Positions 19,705-28,741 of a stretch of DNA of 64,000 nucleotides are shown piece after piece. The position numbers were made by a program, and so were the translations under genes. The DNA comes from Xanthomonas arboricola pv. populi (GTDB lineage Bacteria; Pseudomonadota; Gammaproteobacteria; Xanthomonadales; Xanthomonadaceae): positions 376,547-440,546 of the forward strand of contig NZ_MDEB01000003.1 of the NCBI RefSeq assembly GCF_002939945.1, written 5' to 3'. The notes beneath the pieces are model-generated. The model was not told the origin of the DNA and made no database searches. It was given only the letters and a program-made list of their open reading frames with translations. The stretch's first letter is position 1. Each line of letters begins with the position of its first letter.

Positions 19705-20208
19705 TGGTGCCTCAAGCGATGCGATGGGCACGGATGCGTGCCTGACGCGGAAGAAGGTCGCTCCGGCGTGGCTTGCGTGGGCAACTCTGCACACGGGGAT
19801 CACGCCGGTCCATGCAGGTATCGGCGCGTGTCGGAAATATTGAGGCCAAATTCACTACGCTGAAGGATTTGAGAGATCCATCACTGCCTGGGCCTTAACT
19901 GCTCAGCTTTGTCGCAAGCAGGCTCGGGAAACCAATGTCCTGGACAGTCCCGCAGGGCAGCTAGCCAGCTTTCGGCCGATTTTGTTCATGTGTGTGGCCT
20001 GGATCGGCGCGCCGCCGTTCAGGAGATGCGCATGAACCAAGCAACCTGGGACATGCATCGGCATCGCCCGGGGCGATGGGCGTCAGTGAACATGCCGCAT
20101 CGGGTCGGATTCACCGCGCGCCCTGCCTGCGACGCGGTCGAGGCGTCCTTGCGTCCTGCACGGTCCGGCACGGTGCGCAAAGCAGGCGCAACCGCTTGGC
20201 CCGCTCTT
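19705..20208 (-). promoter_or_regulatory. 504 nt leader region of the che operon
   Basis: This gene-free interval between the STAS gene and mfd must hold the che operon promoter. On the minus strand at about 19894-19951 it shows possible structure: CTGCT and AGCAG flank a 13 nt loop, and CGGGA and TCCCG pair nearby. I looked for a c-di-GMP-I aptamer and a sigma-54 or FliA promoter and could not fit any convincingly. A short plus-strand frame beginning at 20032 with AGGAG upstream runs into mfd antisense and is not counted as a gene. Confidence 0.4.
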
Positions 20209-23200
20209 CTATCTCGGCGCCAGCATCGTCAGCAAACCGCGCGCGGCATTGAAACGGTCCGCACCCTCCGGCAGCGGCAGCTTGATGCGCAGTTTGTCCG
20301 GGCCGTCCATCGTGTAGATCTTCGGCTGCTTCTGGATCATCTGGATCACCGCGACCGGGTCGATCGCCGGTTTTGCTTCAAAGACCAGCCGGCCGCCGTT
20401 CTCGCCCAGGTCCAGCTTGCGCACACCCAGCGCATTGGCCTGCAGCTTGAGCTCGGCAATCGCGAACAAATGCTTGACCGGGTCCGGCAGCAGACCGAAG
20501 CGGTCGATCATCTCCACCTGCAATTCGCGCAGCGCATCGGCATCGCGTGCGCTGGAGATGCGCTTGTACAGCGTCAGGCGCGTATGCACGTCGGGCAGGT
20601 AATCCTCGGGAATCAACGAGGCCACATGCAGCTCCACCTCGGCGCCACGCACTTCGTCGCCGGCATCCAGATCCGGCAGCTTGCCCTGGCGGATGCTGCG
20701 CACCGCGCGTTCCAGCAGCTCGGTGTAGAGGCTGAAGCCGACCTCGGCCATCTGCCCGCTCTGGTCTTCGCCCAGCAGCTCGCCGGCGCCACGGATTTCC
20801 AGATCGTGCGTGGCCAGGGTGAAGCCGGCGCCGAGCTCGTCCATCGACGCGATCGCCTCCAGGCGCTTTTCCGCATCGGCGGTGATCGAGCGACGGTCCG
20901 GCACCACCAGATACGCGTACGCGCGGTGATGCGAGCGGCCGACGCGGCCGCGCAGCTGGTGCAGCTGGGCCAGGCCGAAGCGGTCGGCGCGGTTGATGAT
21001 GATGGTGTTGGCGTTGGGAATGTCGATGCCCGACTCGATGATCGTGGTCGACAGCAACACGTTGAAGCGCTGCTTCTGGAAGTCCAGCATCACCCGCTCC
21101 AGCTCGCGCTCGGGCATCTGCCCGTGGGCGATGCCGATCCGCGCTTCCGGTACCAGCTCGGACAACTCGCGCTGCATGCGCACGATGCTTTCCACATCGT
21201 TGTGCAGGAAGTACAGCTGCCCACCGCGACTGAGTTCGCGCTGGAAGGCCTCGCGCAGCAGCGCGTTGTCCCAGGCGGTGATGAAGGTCTGCACGGCGAG
21301 CCGGTTCGGCGGCGGGGTGGCGATGATCGACAGATCGCGCAACCCGGCCATGGCCATATTGAGCGTGCGCGGAATCGGCGTGGCGGTGAGCGTGAGCAGA
21401 TGCACGTTGGCGCGCATCGCCTTGAGCGCTTCCTTCTGGCGCACGCCGAAGCGCTGCTCTTCGTCGACCACGACCAGGCCCAGGTCCTTGAACTTGACGT
21501 CCGGCTGCAGCAGCCGGTGCGTGCCGATGATCACGTCGATATCGCCGCTGGCAACCTTCTCCAGCTCGGCCTTGATTTCCTTGGTGCTCTTGAAGCGCGA
21601 CAACACTTCCACCTTCATCGGGTAATCGGCGAAACGGTCGCGGAAATTGCGGTAATGCTGCTCGGCCAGCAAGGTGGTCGGCACCAGCACGGCGACCTGC
21701 TTGCCGGCACTGGCGGCGGCAAATGCGGCGCGCACGGCGACCTCGGTCTTGCCGAAGCCGACGTCGCCGCAGACCACGCGGTCCATCGGCTGGCTGCTGC
21801 CCAGATCGCGCAGCGTCGCATCGATGGCCGCCAGCTGGTCGGTGGTTTCCTCGAACGGAAAGCCGGCCGCGAACGGCTCGTACATCGCCCGGTCCACCTG
21901 CAAGGCCAGACCGGCGCGCGCGCGTCGGCGGGCCTGGATTTCCAGCAATTCGGCCGCCACGTCGCGGACCTTTTCGGCCGCCTTGCGCTTGGCCTTGGTC
22001 CATTGCTCGCCGCCCAGCGAATGCAGCGGCGCGGTCTCGGCCGAGGCGCCGGAATAGCGGCTGATCAGATGCAGCTGCGCCACCGGCACATACAGCCGGT
22101 CGCCCTTGGCGTATTCGATTTCCAGGAACTCGCCGGGCATGCCGCCGGCATCGAGCACGATCAGCCCGCGGTAGCGGCCCACGCCGTGGTCTTCGTGCAC
22201 GATCGGCGCGCCTTCGGACAGCTCGCCCAGGTCGCGGATGATCGCTTCCGGCTCACGTCCGACCCGGCGGCTGCGACGCGGTTGGTTGGCGCGCTCGGGA
22301 AACAGCTGGCGCTCGGTCAGTACCGCAATCTGCGGAGCGTCCAGCGCAAAGCCGTCTTCCAGCGGCGACACGGTGATGCCGAAGCGCAGCGTGGTGGCAG
22401 CTAGGAAGGCCGGCAGGTCGGCGACGACCTCCGGCTTCAACTGCGCGGCGGCCAGCACTTCCATCAAGGCCTCGCGACGACCGGCGGTATCGGCCGCCAC
22501 CAGCACGCGGCCGGGGTAATGGTCCAGGAACGAGGCCAGCGCCTGACCGGCCGGCGCGTCTTTTGCCGCCACCGGCAGCGGCGGCAACGGCTGGTCGCCG
22601 AGGGCGGCGGCCTCGGCGATGCGCGGATGATCGCTGGCCCAGACTTCGATGCGCGCCAGCTTGTTGAGCCGCTCGCGCAAGGCGTCCGGCGATTGATACA
22701 GCTCATCCGGCGTCAGCAGCGGGCGTTCCACATCGTGGCGGCGTTGCTCGTAGCGGTCCTGGGTCTGCGCCCAGAACGTGTCTGCCGCATTGGAGACGCC
22801 GGTGGCGACCAGCGGCAACACGCGCTTGTCCAGATAATCGAACAAGGTGGCGGTCTTGCTGAAGAACATCGGCAGGTAATACTCGACCCCCGACGGCGCC
22901 AGGCCCGATTTCAGGTCCTGGTATAGCGCGCTGCGCCGGGTGTCCACGTCGAAACGCTCGCGCAGGCATGCCAGCACGCGCTCCACGCTGGCATCGTCCA
23001 TCGGCACTTCGCGGCCGGGCAGCAGCTTGACGGCCGCGACCTTGTCCAGCGAGCGCTGCGATTCCGGGTCGAAAGCGCGGATCGAATCGATATCCTCGTC
23101 CAGCAGCTCGATCCGCAATGGTGTGGCTTCGCCCATCGGAAACACGTCGAGCAGGCCGCCACGCACCGCGAAATCGCCCGGGTCCATCACCTGCGGCACG

Positions 23201-23679
23201 TTACGGTAACCGGCGCTTTCGAGCCGGCGTTTTTCCGCATCCAGATCCAGCTGCTGGCCGACCTTCAGATCGAAACTGCCGCCGACGATGTAGCTCAGCG
23301 GCGCCAGCTGCTGCATCAGCGTCTGCACCGGCACGATCACCACGCCACGGGTCAGTGCGGGCAGCCGATGCAGCGCCGCCAGACGCTGGCTGATGATTTC
23401 CGGGTGCGGGCTGAACTGGTCGTAGGGCAGGGTCTCCCAATCGGGAAACGGCACTACCGGCAACGTGGCGTGCTCGCCGAGCAAGGCGTGCAGATCCGCC
23501 TCGATCTGATGCGCGCTCTGGTTGTCGCGGGCGATCACCAGCAGCGGGCCGGCATGCGCCTCGGCGGCGCGTGCGATCGACCAGGCCAGCGCAGTCGGCG
23601 AAGACGGAGCGCGCCAATAGGCGCGGAGCTGGCCGGACTTGGGCAGCGGCGGAGAGGGAAAGGTGGTTGGCGACGGCAT
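20209..23679 (-). CDS. mfd: Transcription-repair coupling factor Mfd
   Basis: A 1156-residue ATPase that removes RNA polymerase stalled at DNA lesions and recruits UvrA. It has the UvrB-like N-terminal region, the RNA-polymerase-interaction and RecG-like translocase modules with Walker A GDVGFGKTEVA, the DEEQ box (VVDEEQRFG), the motif III LTATPIPRTL, and the helicase C domain with QLRGRVGRS. Length and order match the family. It ends with TAG at 20209 and appears monocistronic. Confidence 0.97.
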   Translation of the reverse strand: MPSPTTFPSPPLPKSGQLRAYWRAPSSPTALAWSIARAAEAHAGPLLVIARDNQSAHQIEADLHALLGEHATLPVVPFPDWETLPYDQFSPHPEIISQRLAALHRLPALTRGVVIVPVQTLMQQLAPLSYIVGGSFDLKVGQQLDLDAEKRRLESAGYRNVPQVMDPGDFAVRGGLLDVFPMGEATPLRIELLDEDIDSIRAFDPESQRSLDKVAAVKLLPGREVPMDDASVERVLACLRERFDVDTRRSALYQDLKSGLAPSGVEYYLPMFFSKTATLFDYLDKRVLPLVATGVSNAADTFWAQTQDRYEQRRHDVERPLLTPDELYQSPDALRERLNKLARIEVWASDHPRIAEAAALGDQPLPPLPVAAKDAPAGQALASFLDHYPGRVLVAADTAGRREALMEVLAAAQLKPEVVADLPAFLAATTLRFGITVSPLEDGFALDAPQIAVLTERQLFPERANQPRRSRRVGREPEAIIRDLGELSEGAPIVHEDHGVGRYRGLIVLDAGGMPGEFLEIEYAKGDRLYVPVAQLHLISRYSGASAETAPLHSLGGEQWTKAKRKAAEKVRDVAAELLEIQARRRARAGLALQVDRAMYEPFAAGFPFEETTDQLAAIDATLRDLGSSQPMDRVVCGDVGFGKTEVAVRAAFAAASAGKQVAVLVPTTLLAEQHYRNFRDRFADYPMKVEVLSRFKSTKEIKAELEKVASGDIDVIIGTHRLLQPDVKFKDLGLVVVDEEQRFGVRQKEALKAMRANVHLLTLTATPIPRTLNMAMAGLRDLSIIATPPPNRLAVQTFITAWDNALLREAFQRELSRGGQLYFLHNDVESIVRMQRELSELVPEARIGIAHGQMPERELERVMLDFQKQRFNVLLSTTIIESGIDIPNANTIIINRADRFGLAQLHQLRGRVGRSHHRAYAYLVVPDRRSITADAEKRLEAIASMDELGAGFTLATHDLEIRGAGELLGEDQSGQMAEVGFSLYTELLERAVRSIRQGKLPDLDAGDEVRGAEVELHVASLIPEDYLPDVHTRLTLYKRISSARDADALRELQVEMIDRFGLLPDPVKHLFAIAELKLQANALGVRKLDLGENGGRLVFEAKPAIDPVAVIQMIQKQPKIYTMDGPDKLRIKLPLPEGADRFNAARGLLTMLAPR

Positions 23680-23849
23680 CAGCCGGCAATTTTATCAGAG
23701 CACCCACCGCGGCCGGTCCATCCGGCGTGAAAGCCGGCCTCGGCCCGCCTGCGCAGAAGCGCGTTGCAGAATCCTGCTTTACCTATCGACTTGCTCGTAC
23801 TGGACACCCCTGGGCCATCAAGCCGGTGGACCAGATGCAGTCGCAAGCG

Positions 23850-24255
23850 TAGTCAAAAGCCCAGTCGGTTGAGGGCGCGGTGCCCTCACCGCTTGCGGGA
23901 CACGCCGTGAACCCATCCCCGGGGGCTCGGTGGCGGCATCCATGCCGCCACACGGTCCCGCAACCGGCAAGGGCACCGCACCAGACAGTTGGCTGGTTGG
24001 TTGCTTAAAAGGCGTATCCGTTGATCGGTCAGCGTTAGGGGGACGCTTCCTTGTAAAAACAGCAGACCACGGTGCCTGCTCTTACCAAACACACCGACCA
24101 TCTCGACTGGTCCTTGCCGGCCCACCGTCGTGGGACCTTACGCGGCATGGATGCCGCGTAAGAGCTTACAAGGACGTACTTGCAGCGTGTCCCGCGATGG
24201 TGGGCCGGCAAGGACCCTGCAGCCAGGCCACAGCCCAACCGCTCCAAGCCGCTTC
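23850..24255. repeat. Composite palindromic element, copy 2
   Basis: Module A has arms 23877-23902 and 23954-23979 around GCGGCATCCATGCCGC. Inverted module B has arms 24111-24136 and 24189-24214 around GCGGCATGGATGCCGC. The spacer between modules (about 130 nt) is shorter than in copy 1, but the flanks are conserved: AGTTGG followed by GGTTGG-like sequence after A, and ACACCGACC before B. It lies upstream of mfd (minus) and downstream of the GNAT gene (minus). A short AATCCCC run repeats at about 24256-24280. Confidence 0.85.
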
Positions 24256-24284
24256 ACGAATCCCCAATCCCCAATCCCAGCCCC

Positions 24285-24827
24285 TCAGGCATCCAGCTCC
24301 AGCACCATGCGCACCAGCTCCGGCGAATCCGGATGCGGCTGCGGCTTGAAGCCTAGAGACTCAGCCAGTTGCAGCATCGGCACATTGCTTTGCAGTACGT
24401 CGCCGAACAGGCAATCCAGGTATTTGCGCCGTGCCCACTTGACCAGCTTGCGCATCAGCTGCCGTCCCAGCCCCTGGCCGGCGACGAAGCTGCTGACCAG
24501 GATGGTGTACTCGGCCTGGCGGGTGCCCGGCACCAGCGCCGCCCGCGCCACCGCGCCGACCAGGGCTTCGCCCGGCGGCAGCTGCTCGGCGGCAACCAGC
24601 ACGATTTCGCTCTTGGGGTTGGGATGGGTCAGGCGCTGCACCATCTCCGGGGTGATTTCGGCGGAGGAACGCACGAAACGCGCGCGGATTTCCTCCGGTC
24701 CCAACAGGCTGAAAGCGCCCTGCAGCGGCGGACCGTCCTCGGGACGGATCGGGCGGAGCAGGAGCGTGCGGCCATTGGGCAGACTGAAGTTTTCATGCCA
24801 GGGAGGCATGCGATTGCGAATGGCCAT
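24285..24827 (-). CDS. GNAT acetyltransferase, Pat C-terminal-like
   Basis: A 180-residue protein with a single GNAT fold. The acetyl-CoA-binding motif is GQGLGRQLM, and the following LFGDVLQSNVPMLQLAESLGF matches the pattern of the C-terminal GNAT domain of Pat/YfiQ protein lysine acetyltransferases. The large acyl-CoA-synthetase-like domains of Pat are absent, so this is a stand-alone catalytic domain. Protein acetylation is a reasonable guess; the substrate is unknown. Confidence 0.85.
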   Translation of the reverse strand: MAIRNRMPPWHENFSLPNGRTLLLRPIRPEDGPPLQGAFSLLGPEEIRARFVRSSAEITPEMVQRLTHPNPKSEIVLVAAEQLPPGEALVGAVARAALVPGTRQAEYTILVSSFVAGQGLGRQLMRKLVKWARRKYLDCLFGDVLQSNVPMLQLAESLGFKPQPHPDSPELVRMVLELDA

Positions 24828-25018
24828 GACCGGTGTTCCTTAAAGATCGGAAGATTCTGGCACCCGCCCGGGGCACGACCGTGAATGAATCCGGTGCGCC
24901 GCTGGTGGCCGTCGGGGGTGGCAGTGCTTCCCTGACCACTGTACCGAGCGATACTGTGATCCAGTCGTGAGTATGCAACCGCGTTCGCGAGCGCGAGCAG
25001 GCGCCTGGTACCGATGAC

Positions 25019-25927
25019 TCAGGCGTCCTGGCGCAGCCACTCCAGCCGGGTCGAGGCACCGGCCTCGCCGAGATGCTGTTTCAGCACCGGTAGCGCGGGC
25101 GCCAGCACCTGGTCGAACTGCCACGGCGCATTGACGATCAGCAGCCCGCTGCCGGTCAGGCGCAGCGGCGAGTCGTCCGGGCGCACCTGCAGCTCGGCCA
25201 CCAGCACCGACTTGGCCGGCAGCGTTGCGGCCTTGCGCATGAACGGTTGCAGGCTGCGGCGCAGCTTGATCGGGTACCACACCATGCAGATCGCCTGCGG
25301 CCAGCGCGCCAGGGTCTCGCGCACACTGTGGATGACCTGCGGGTACTCGGCTTCTTGGGATTCGTACGGCGGGTCGATCAGCACCAGCCCGCGGCCGATC
25401 TTGGTCTCGCCCGCGCGCGGCGGCACGAAGGCGCGAATCGCCTCGTAGCCATCGCCGGCATGCACGCGCACGCGGCTGTCCCTGACGAACAGGCGCTTGA
25501 GCGCCTCGGCCTCTTCCGGCTGTAATTCGCAGAACGCCATGCGGTCCTGCTCGCGCAGCGCCTGCGCCGCCAGCAGCGGCGAGCCGGGGTAGTGGTTGAT
25601 CTGGATGCCGGCGGTGGGGCGCGCCGGCTTCTGGCCGGGCGTGGCCGGGCGGGCGACGGCGTGATTGTCGGCCTGCACCGCGCGCAGATAGCGTTCGACC
25701 ACCTCGGGCAGGGTCGACTCGGCCATCAGCCGCATCACCCCGGCATCGGCCTCGTTGGTCTTGCGGCTCTCTTCGCCGCCGAGCTGGTAGCGGCCGCGCC
25801 CGGCATGGGTGTCGAGCACGAAGAACGGGGTGTCCTTGCGCTTGAGGGTGTCGATCAGCGCCAGCAAGGCGATGTGCTTGAGCACGTCGGCATGGTTGCC
25901 GGCATGGAAGGCGTGGCGATAGTTCAT
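25019..25927 (-). CDS. rlmJ: 23S rRNA (adenine2030-N6)-methyltransferase RlmJ
   Basis: A 302-residue SAM-dependent enzyme modifying A2030 of 23S rRNA. The N-terminus MNYRHAFHAGNHADVLKH is diagnostic of the YhiR/RlmJ family. The catalytic motif is LVLIDPPYES, followed by a conserved MVWYPIK. The ATG at 25927 gives this signature N-terminus, although no strong ribosome-binding site precedes it. The gene is divergent from creB. Confidence 0.95.
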   Translation of the reverse strand: MNYRHAFHAGNHADVLKHIALLALIDTLKRKDTPFFVLDTHAGRGRYQLGGEESRKTNEADAGVMRLMAESTLPEVVERYLRAVQADNHAVARPATPGQKPARPTAGIQINHYPGSPLLAAQALREQDRMAFCELQPEEAEALKRLFVRDSRVRVHAGDGYEAIRAFVPPRAGETKIGRGLVLIDPPYESQEAEYPQVIHSVRETLARWPQAICMVWYPIKLRRSLQPFMRKAATLPAKSVLVAELQVRPDDSPLRLTGSGLLIVNAPWQFDQVLAPALPVLKQHLGEAGASTRLEWLRQDA

Positions 25928-26130
25928 CGGGGAAGTGTAGAGGGTGCGCGCCAGCTTTGCGCTGCGCGGCGAGGGCGGTGGCGCTGGCGGTGCTGTGCAT
26001 GGGAGGCGTGGCAGGATCGTTGACGGCAGCATCGCGCAGGCCCGTGCGAGCTGCCGCCGGCGGCAGTGCGCACCGCGCACGGCATCGCACCTGCTATTGG
26101 GTGCGTCGGCATGCGGCTATGCTGCGCGCC

Positions 26131-26823
26131 ATGTCCGACTCTCCCGCCCGCGTGCTTGTCGTCGAAGACGAAGCCGCCATTGCCGATACCGTGCTGTACG
26201 CGCTGCGCAGCGAAGGCTACGCGCCCGAGCATTGCCTGCTGGGACGCGACGCGTTGGCGCGGCTGCGTGCCGACCCGGCCGATGTGGTGGTGCTGGACGT
26301 GGGTTTGCCGGACATCAACGGCTTCGAGGTGTGCCGCACGCTGCGCAGCTTCAGCGAGGTGCCGGTGATCTTCCTGACCGCGCGCAACGACGAGATCGAC
26401 CGCGTGCTCGGCCTGGAACTGGGCGCCGACGACTACATGGCCAAGCCGTTCTCCCCGCGCGAGCTGGTGGCGCGGGTGCGCGCACGGCTGCGTCGTCGCA
26501 ACCAGGCCGCCGTGGCGGAGCCGGGCTGGCAGCCGCATGGCGCGTTTGCGATCGATCGCGAGGGCAGCCGAATCCGCTACGGCGATGCGCTGCTGCCGCT
26601 GACCCGCTACGAGTACGCGCTGCTGTCGGCGCTGTTGCAGCGCCCCGGCGCGATCCTCAGCCGCGCGCAGCTGATGGACCGCGGCTGGGACGCCAGTGCC
26701 GACAGTGCCGACCGCACCGTGGACACCCATATCAAGACGCTGCGCGGCAAGTTGCGCCAGGCCGGCGTGCCGGCCGACCCGATCCGCACCCATCGTGGCC
26801 TCGGCTACGCGCTGGAGGTGTAG
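26131..26823 (+). CDS. creB: Response regulator CreB
   Basis: A 230-residue OmpR/PhoB-type regulator. The receiver shows VVEDE and the phospho-acceptor Asp in VVVLDVGLPDING (about D56). The winged-helix domain ends TVDTHIKTLRGKLR. Assignment to CreB rests on its genetic context with a CreC-type kinase and creD in the same window. In E. coli, Aeromonas and Stenotrophomonas, CreB binds direct repeats of TTCAC, and such a site lies before creD here. Start codon ATG at 26131. Confidence 0.92.
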   Translation: MSDSPARVLVVEDEAAIADTVLYALRSEGYAPEHCLLGRDALARLRADPADVVVLDVGLPDINGFEVCRTLRSFSEVPVIFLTARNDEIDRVLGLELGADDYMAKPFSPRELVARVRARLRRRNQAAVAEPGWQPHGAFAIDREGSRIRYGDALLPLTRYEYALLSALLQRPGAILSRAQLMDRGWDASADSADRTVDTHIKTLRGKLRQAGVPADPIRTHRGLGYALEV

Positions 26824-26825
26824 GC

Positions 26826-27014
26826 ATGGCCACAGGCCGCCATCGCCACGAGCGCGCAGCCGCCAGGCCGGCAAGGCCGCTGCCCGGAAGCGGGGTGCCC
26901 CACGTGCGTGCCGAGGCCGTTGCGCGGCACGCGCATCTACCTGCCGCTTGGGCGCTGCAGGGCGTGGGCTATGTCAGCCATGCGCACTGCGGCCTGATCA
27001 AGGCCCAGACCTGA
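26826..27014 (+). CDS. Small ORF between creB and creC
   Basis: A 62-codon frame packed exactly between the two genes: its ATG is 2 nt after the creB stop and its TGA is 1 nt before the creC ATG. GGAGG lies 7 nt upstream, a strong ribosome-binding site inside the creB end. The product is rich in Arg, Ala and His, with a single Cys, and has no recognised domain. It may be a real small protein or mainly a device coupling creB and creC translation. Confidence 0.45.
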   Translation: MATGRHRHERAAARPARPLPGSGVPHVRAEAVARHAHLPAAWALQGVGYVSHAHCGLIKAQT

Positions 27015-27015
27015 G

Positions 27016-28464
27016 ATGCGGCTCGGTCTCAAGCTGTTCCTGGGTTTTTTTCTGATCGTCGGGCTGGCCGCGTTCTTCGTGATGCGCGTGTTCGTCAACG
27101 AGGTCAAGCCGGGCGTGCGCCAGGCGATGGAATCCACGCTGGTGGATGCGGCCAATGTGCTGGCGGAAATGGCCAGCGGCGAGCTGGCCGCCGGCACCAT
27201 CGCCAGCGGCAGCTTCGCGCGCAACGTAGCGCAGGCGCAGCGGCGCGACCCCAAGGCACGGGTATGGCGGTTCCGCAAGAACGATGTGGCGTACCGCGTC
27301 ACCGTGACCGACGCGCGCGGCGTGGTGGTGTTCGACTCGCTGGGCCGCGACGTCGGCCGCGACAACTCGCGCTGGAACGATGTCTATCGCACCTTGCGCG
27401 GCGAATATGGCGCGCGCTCCAGCCCCGAGGTCGATGGCGACCCGACCGCCACGGTGATGCATGTGGCCGCGCCGATCTACGCGCCAAATGACCCGGGCAA
27501 GTTGATCGGCGTGCTGACGCTGGCGCAGCCCAATCGCAGCATCGACCCGTTTATCGAGGCCAGCCAGCGCAATATCCTGCAGCGCGGGGCCTGGTTGATC
27601 GGCATTTCCGCGCTGATCGGCATCCTGATGACCTGGTGGCTGATGCGCGGGATCGGCCGGCTCAATCGCTACGCGCAGGCGGTGAGCGCGGGCGTTCCGG
27701 TGCCGCCGCCCAAACCGCGCGGCGATGAAATCGGCGACCTGGGCCAGGCGCTGGAACGCATGCGGCGCAAGCTGGAAGGCAAGGCCTACGTGGAGCAGTA
27801 CGTGCAGTCGCTGACGCACGAGATGAAAAGCCCGCTGGCGGCAATCCGCGGGGCGTCCGAACTGTTGAGCGAGCCACTGCCGGAAGCCGATCGCCAGCAC
27901 TTTGTCGCCAGCATCCGCGCGCAGGAGCTGCGCCTGACCGAAACCATCGACAAGCTGCTGGTGCTGGCTGAGGTGGAACAGCACGGCTGGTTGCAGACGC
28001 GCGAGCGCATCGCGGTGGCCGGCCTGCTGCAGGCCGCCGTGGATGCAGTGCTGCCACGCGCGGCAGCGGCCGGCGTACGGCTGGAAAGCGATGCCGCCTC
28101 CGACACGTCGCGCGAGCAACACGTGCTGGGCGATGGATTCCTGCTGCGCCAGGCGCTGATCAACCTGCTGGAAAATGCCGTCGCGTTTTCACCGCAAGGC
28201 AGCACCATCCAGTTGCGAGCGCAGGTGCTGAAGGGGCAGGCGCAGCTGGTGGTGGAGGATCGCGGCAGCGGCGTGCCGGATTACGCACTGGAACGGGTGT
28301 TCGAGCGTTTCTATTCGCTGGCCCGCCCGCAGACCGGACAACGCAGCTCCGGCCTCGGCCTGCCGTTCGTGCGCGAAGTCGCGCGTCTGCATGGCGGCGA
28401 GGCCACGCTGGGCAATCGCGAGGGTGGCGGTGCGATCGCGACCCTGCGCCTGCCCATCGGCTAA
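27016..28464 (+). CDS. creC: Sensor histidine kinase CreC
   Basis: A 482-residue membrane kinase. It has an N-terminal transmembrane helix (LFLGFFLIVGLAAFFVM), a periplasmic sensor of about 160 residues, a second helix (GAWLIGISALIGILMTWWLM), a HAMP segment, the H-box SLTHEMKSPLAAIRG (about H268), and the N, G1 and G2 boxes (LINLLENAV, VEDRGSGVP, GLGLPFVREV). It pairs with CreB. Members of this system respond to carbon/fermentation state and, in relatives, to beta-lactam stress. Confidence 0.93.
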   Translation: MRLGLKLFLGFFLIVGLAAFFVMRVFVNEVKPGVRQAMESTLVDAANVLAEMASGELAAGTIASGSFARNVAQAQRRDPKARVWRFRKNDVAYRVTVTDARGVVVFDSLGRDVGRDNSRWNDVYRTLRGEYGARSSPEVDGDPTATVMHVAAPIYAPNDPGKLIGVLTLAQPNRSIDPFIEASQRNILQRGAWLIGISALIGILMTWWLMRGIGRLNRYAQAVSAGVPVPPPKPRGDEIGDLGQALERMRRKLEGKAYVEQYVQSLTHEMKSPLAAIRGASELLSEPLPEADRQHFVASIRAQELRLTETIDKLLVLAEVEQHGWLQTRERIAVAGLLQAAVDAVLPRAAAAGVRLESDAASDTSREQHVLGDGFLLRQALINLLENAVAFSPQGSTIQLRAQVLKGQAQLVVEDRGSGVPDYALERVFERFYSLARPQTGQRSSGLGLPFVREVARLHGGEATLGNREGGGAIATLRLPIG

Positions 28465-28468
28465 GCGC

Positions 28469-28564
28469 GGCTAACAAAACGTAGCGAGCAGTCGTCAGGT
28501 GGGTGCGGACGGCGCGGAGCAACCGGAGTGTACGAGTGGTACGCGCAGACTCCGCGCGCCGTCC
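28469..28564 (+). repeat. GCTAACAAAAC-type intergenic repeat, copy 1
   Basis: Begins GGCTAACAAAAC directly after creC. It contains an imperfect hairpin, with GGACGGCGCGGAG at 28507-28519 opposite CTCCGCGCGCCGTCC at 28550-28564. The left part recurs, inverted, at 60971-61044, with shared blocks GCTAACAAAAC, GTCAGGTGG and GCGGTCGGCGC-like sequence. It may act as a terminator for creC. The rest of 28565-28741 shows no gene. Confidence 0.75.
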
Positions 28565-28741
28565 GCGCCCGCTTGCCGGCTACGCAGTAGGTTTGTTGGC
28601 GGCTCTGAACCGCGTTGCATGCCATGTGTGCCCAAGCCGGCGGCCGATGGCGGTGGCATCGCGGTGGCACGCAAGCGGCATGCGCCAGGGCAGATGCCGC
28701 ATCCGTGTCAGCCGCGCCTCACCTTGCGCAGCCGCTGTGTG

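Noticed and set aside
19861..19980. Possible c-di-GMP-I riboswitch in the che leader
   Set aside because: A GCGACAAAGC-like string recalls the aptamer core, but the conserved flanks and the second stem do not align.
19909..22404. An 831-codon plus-strand frame, with a plausible AGGAG before ATG 20032
   Set aside because: Most of it is antisense to mfd with the same biased composition. The good ribosome-binding site alone does not make the upstream 60 codons convincing.
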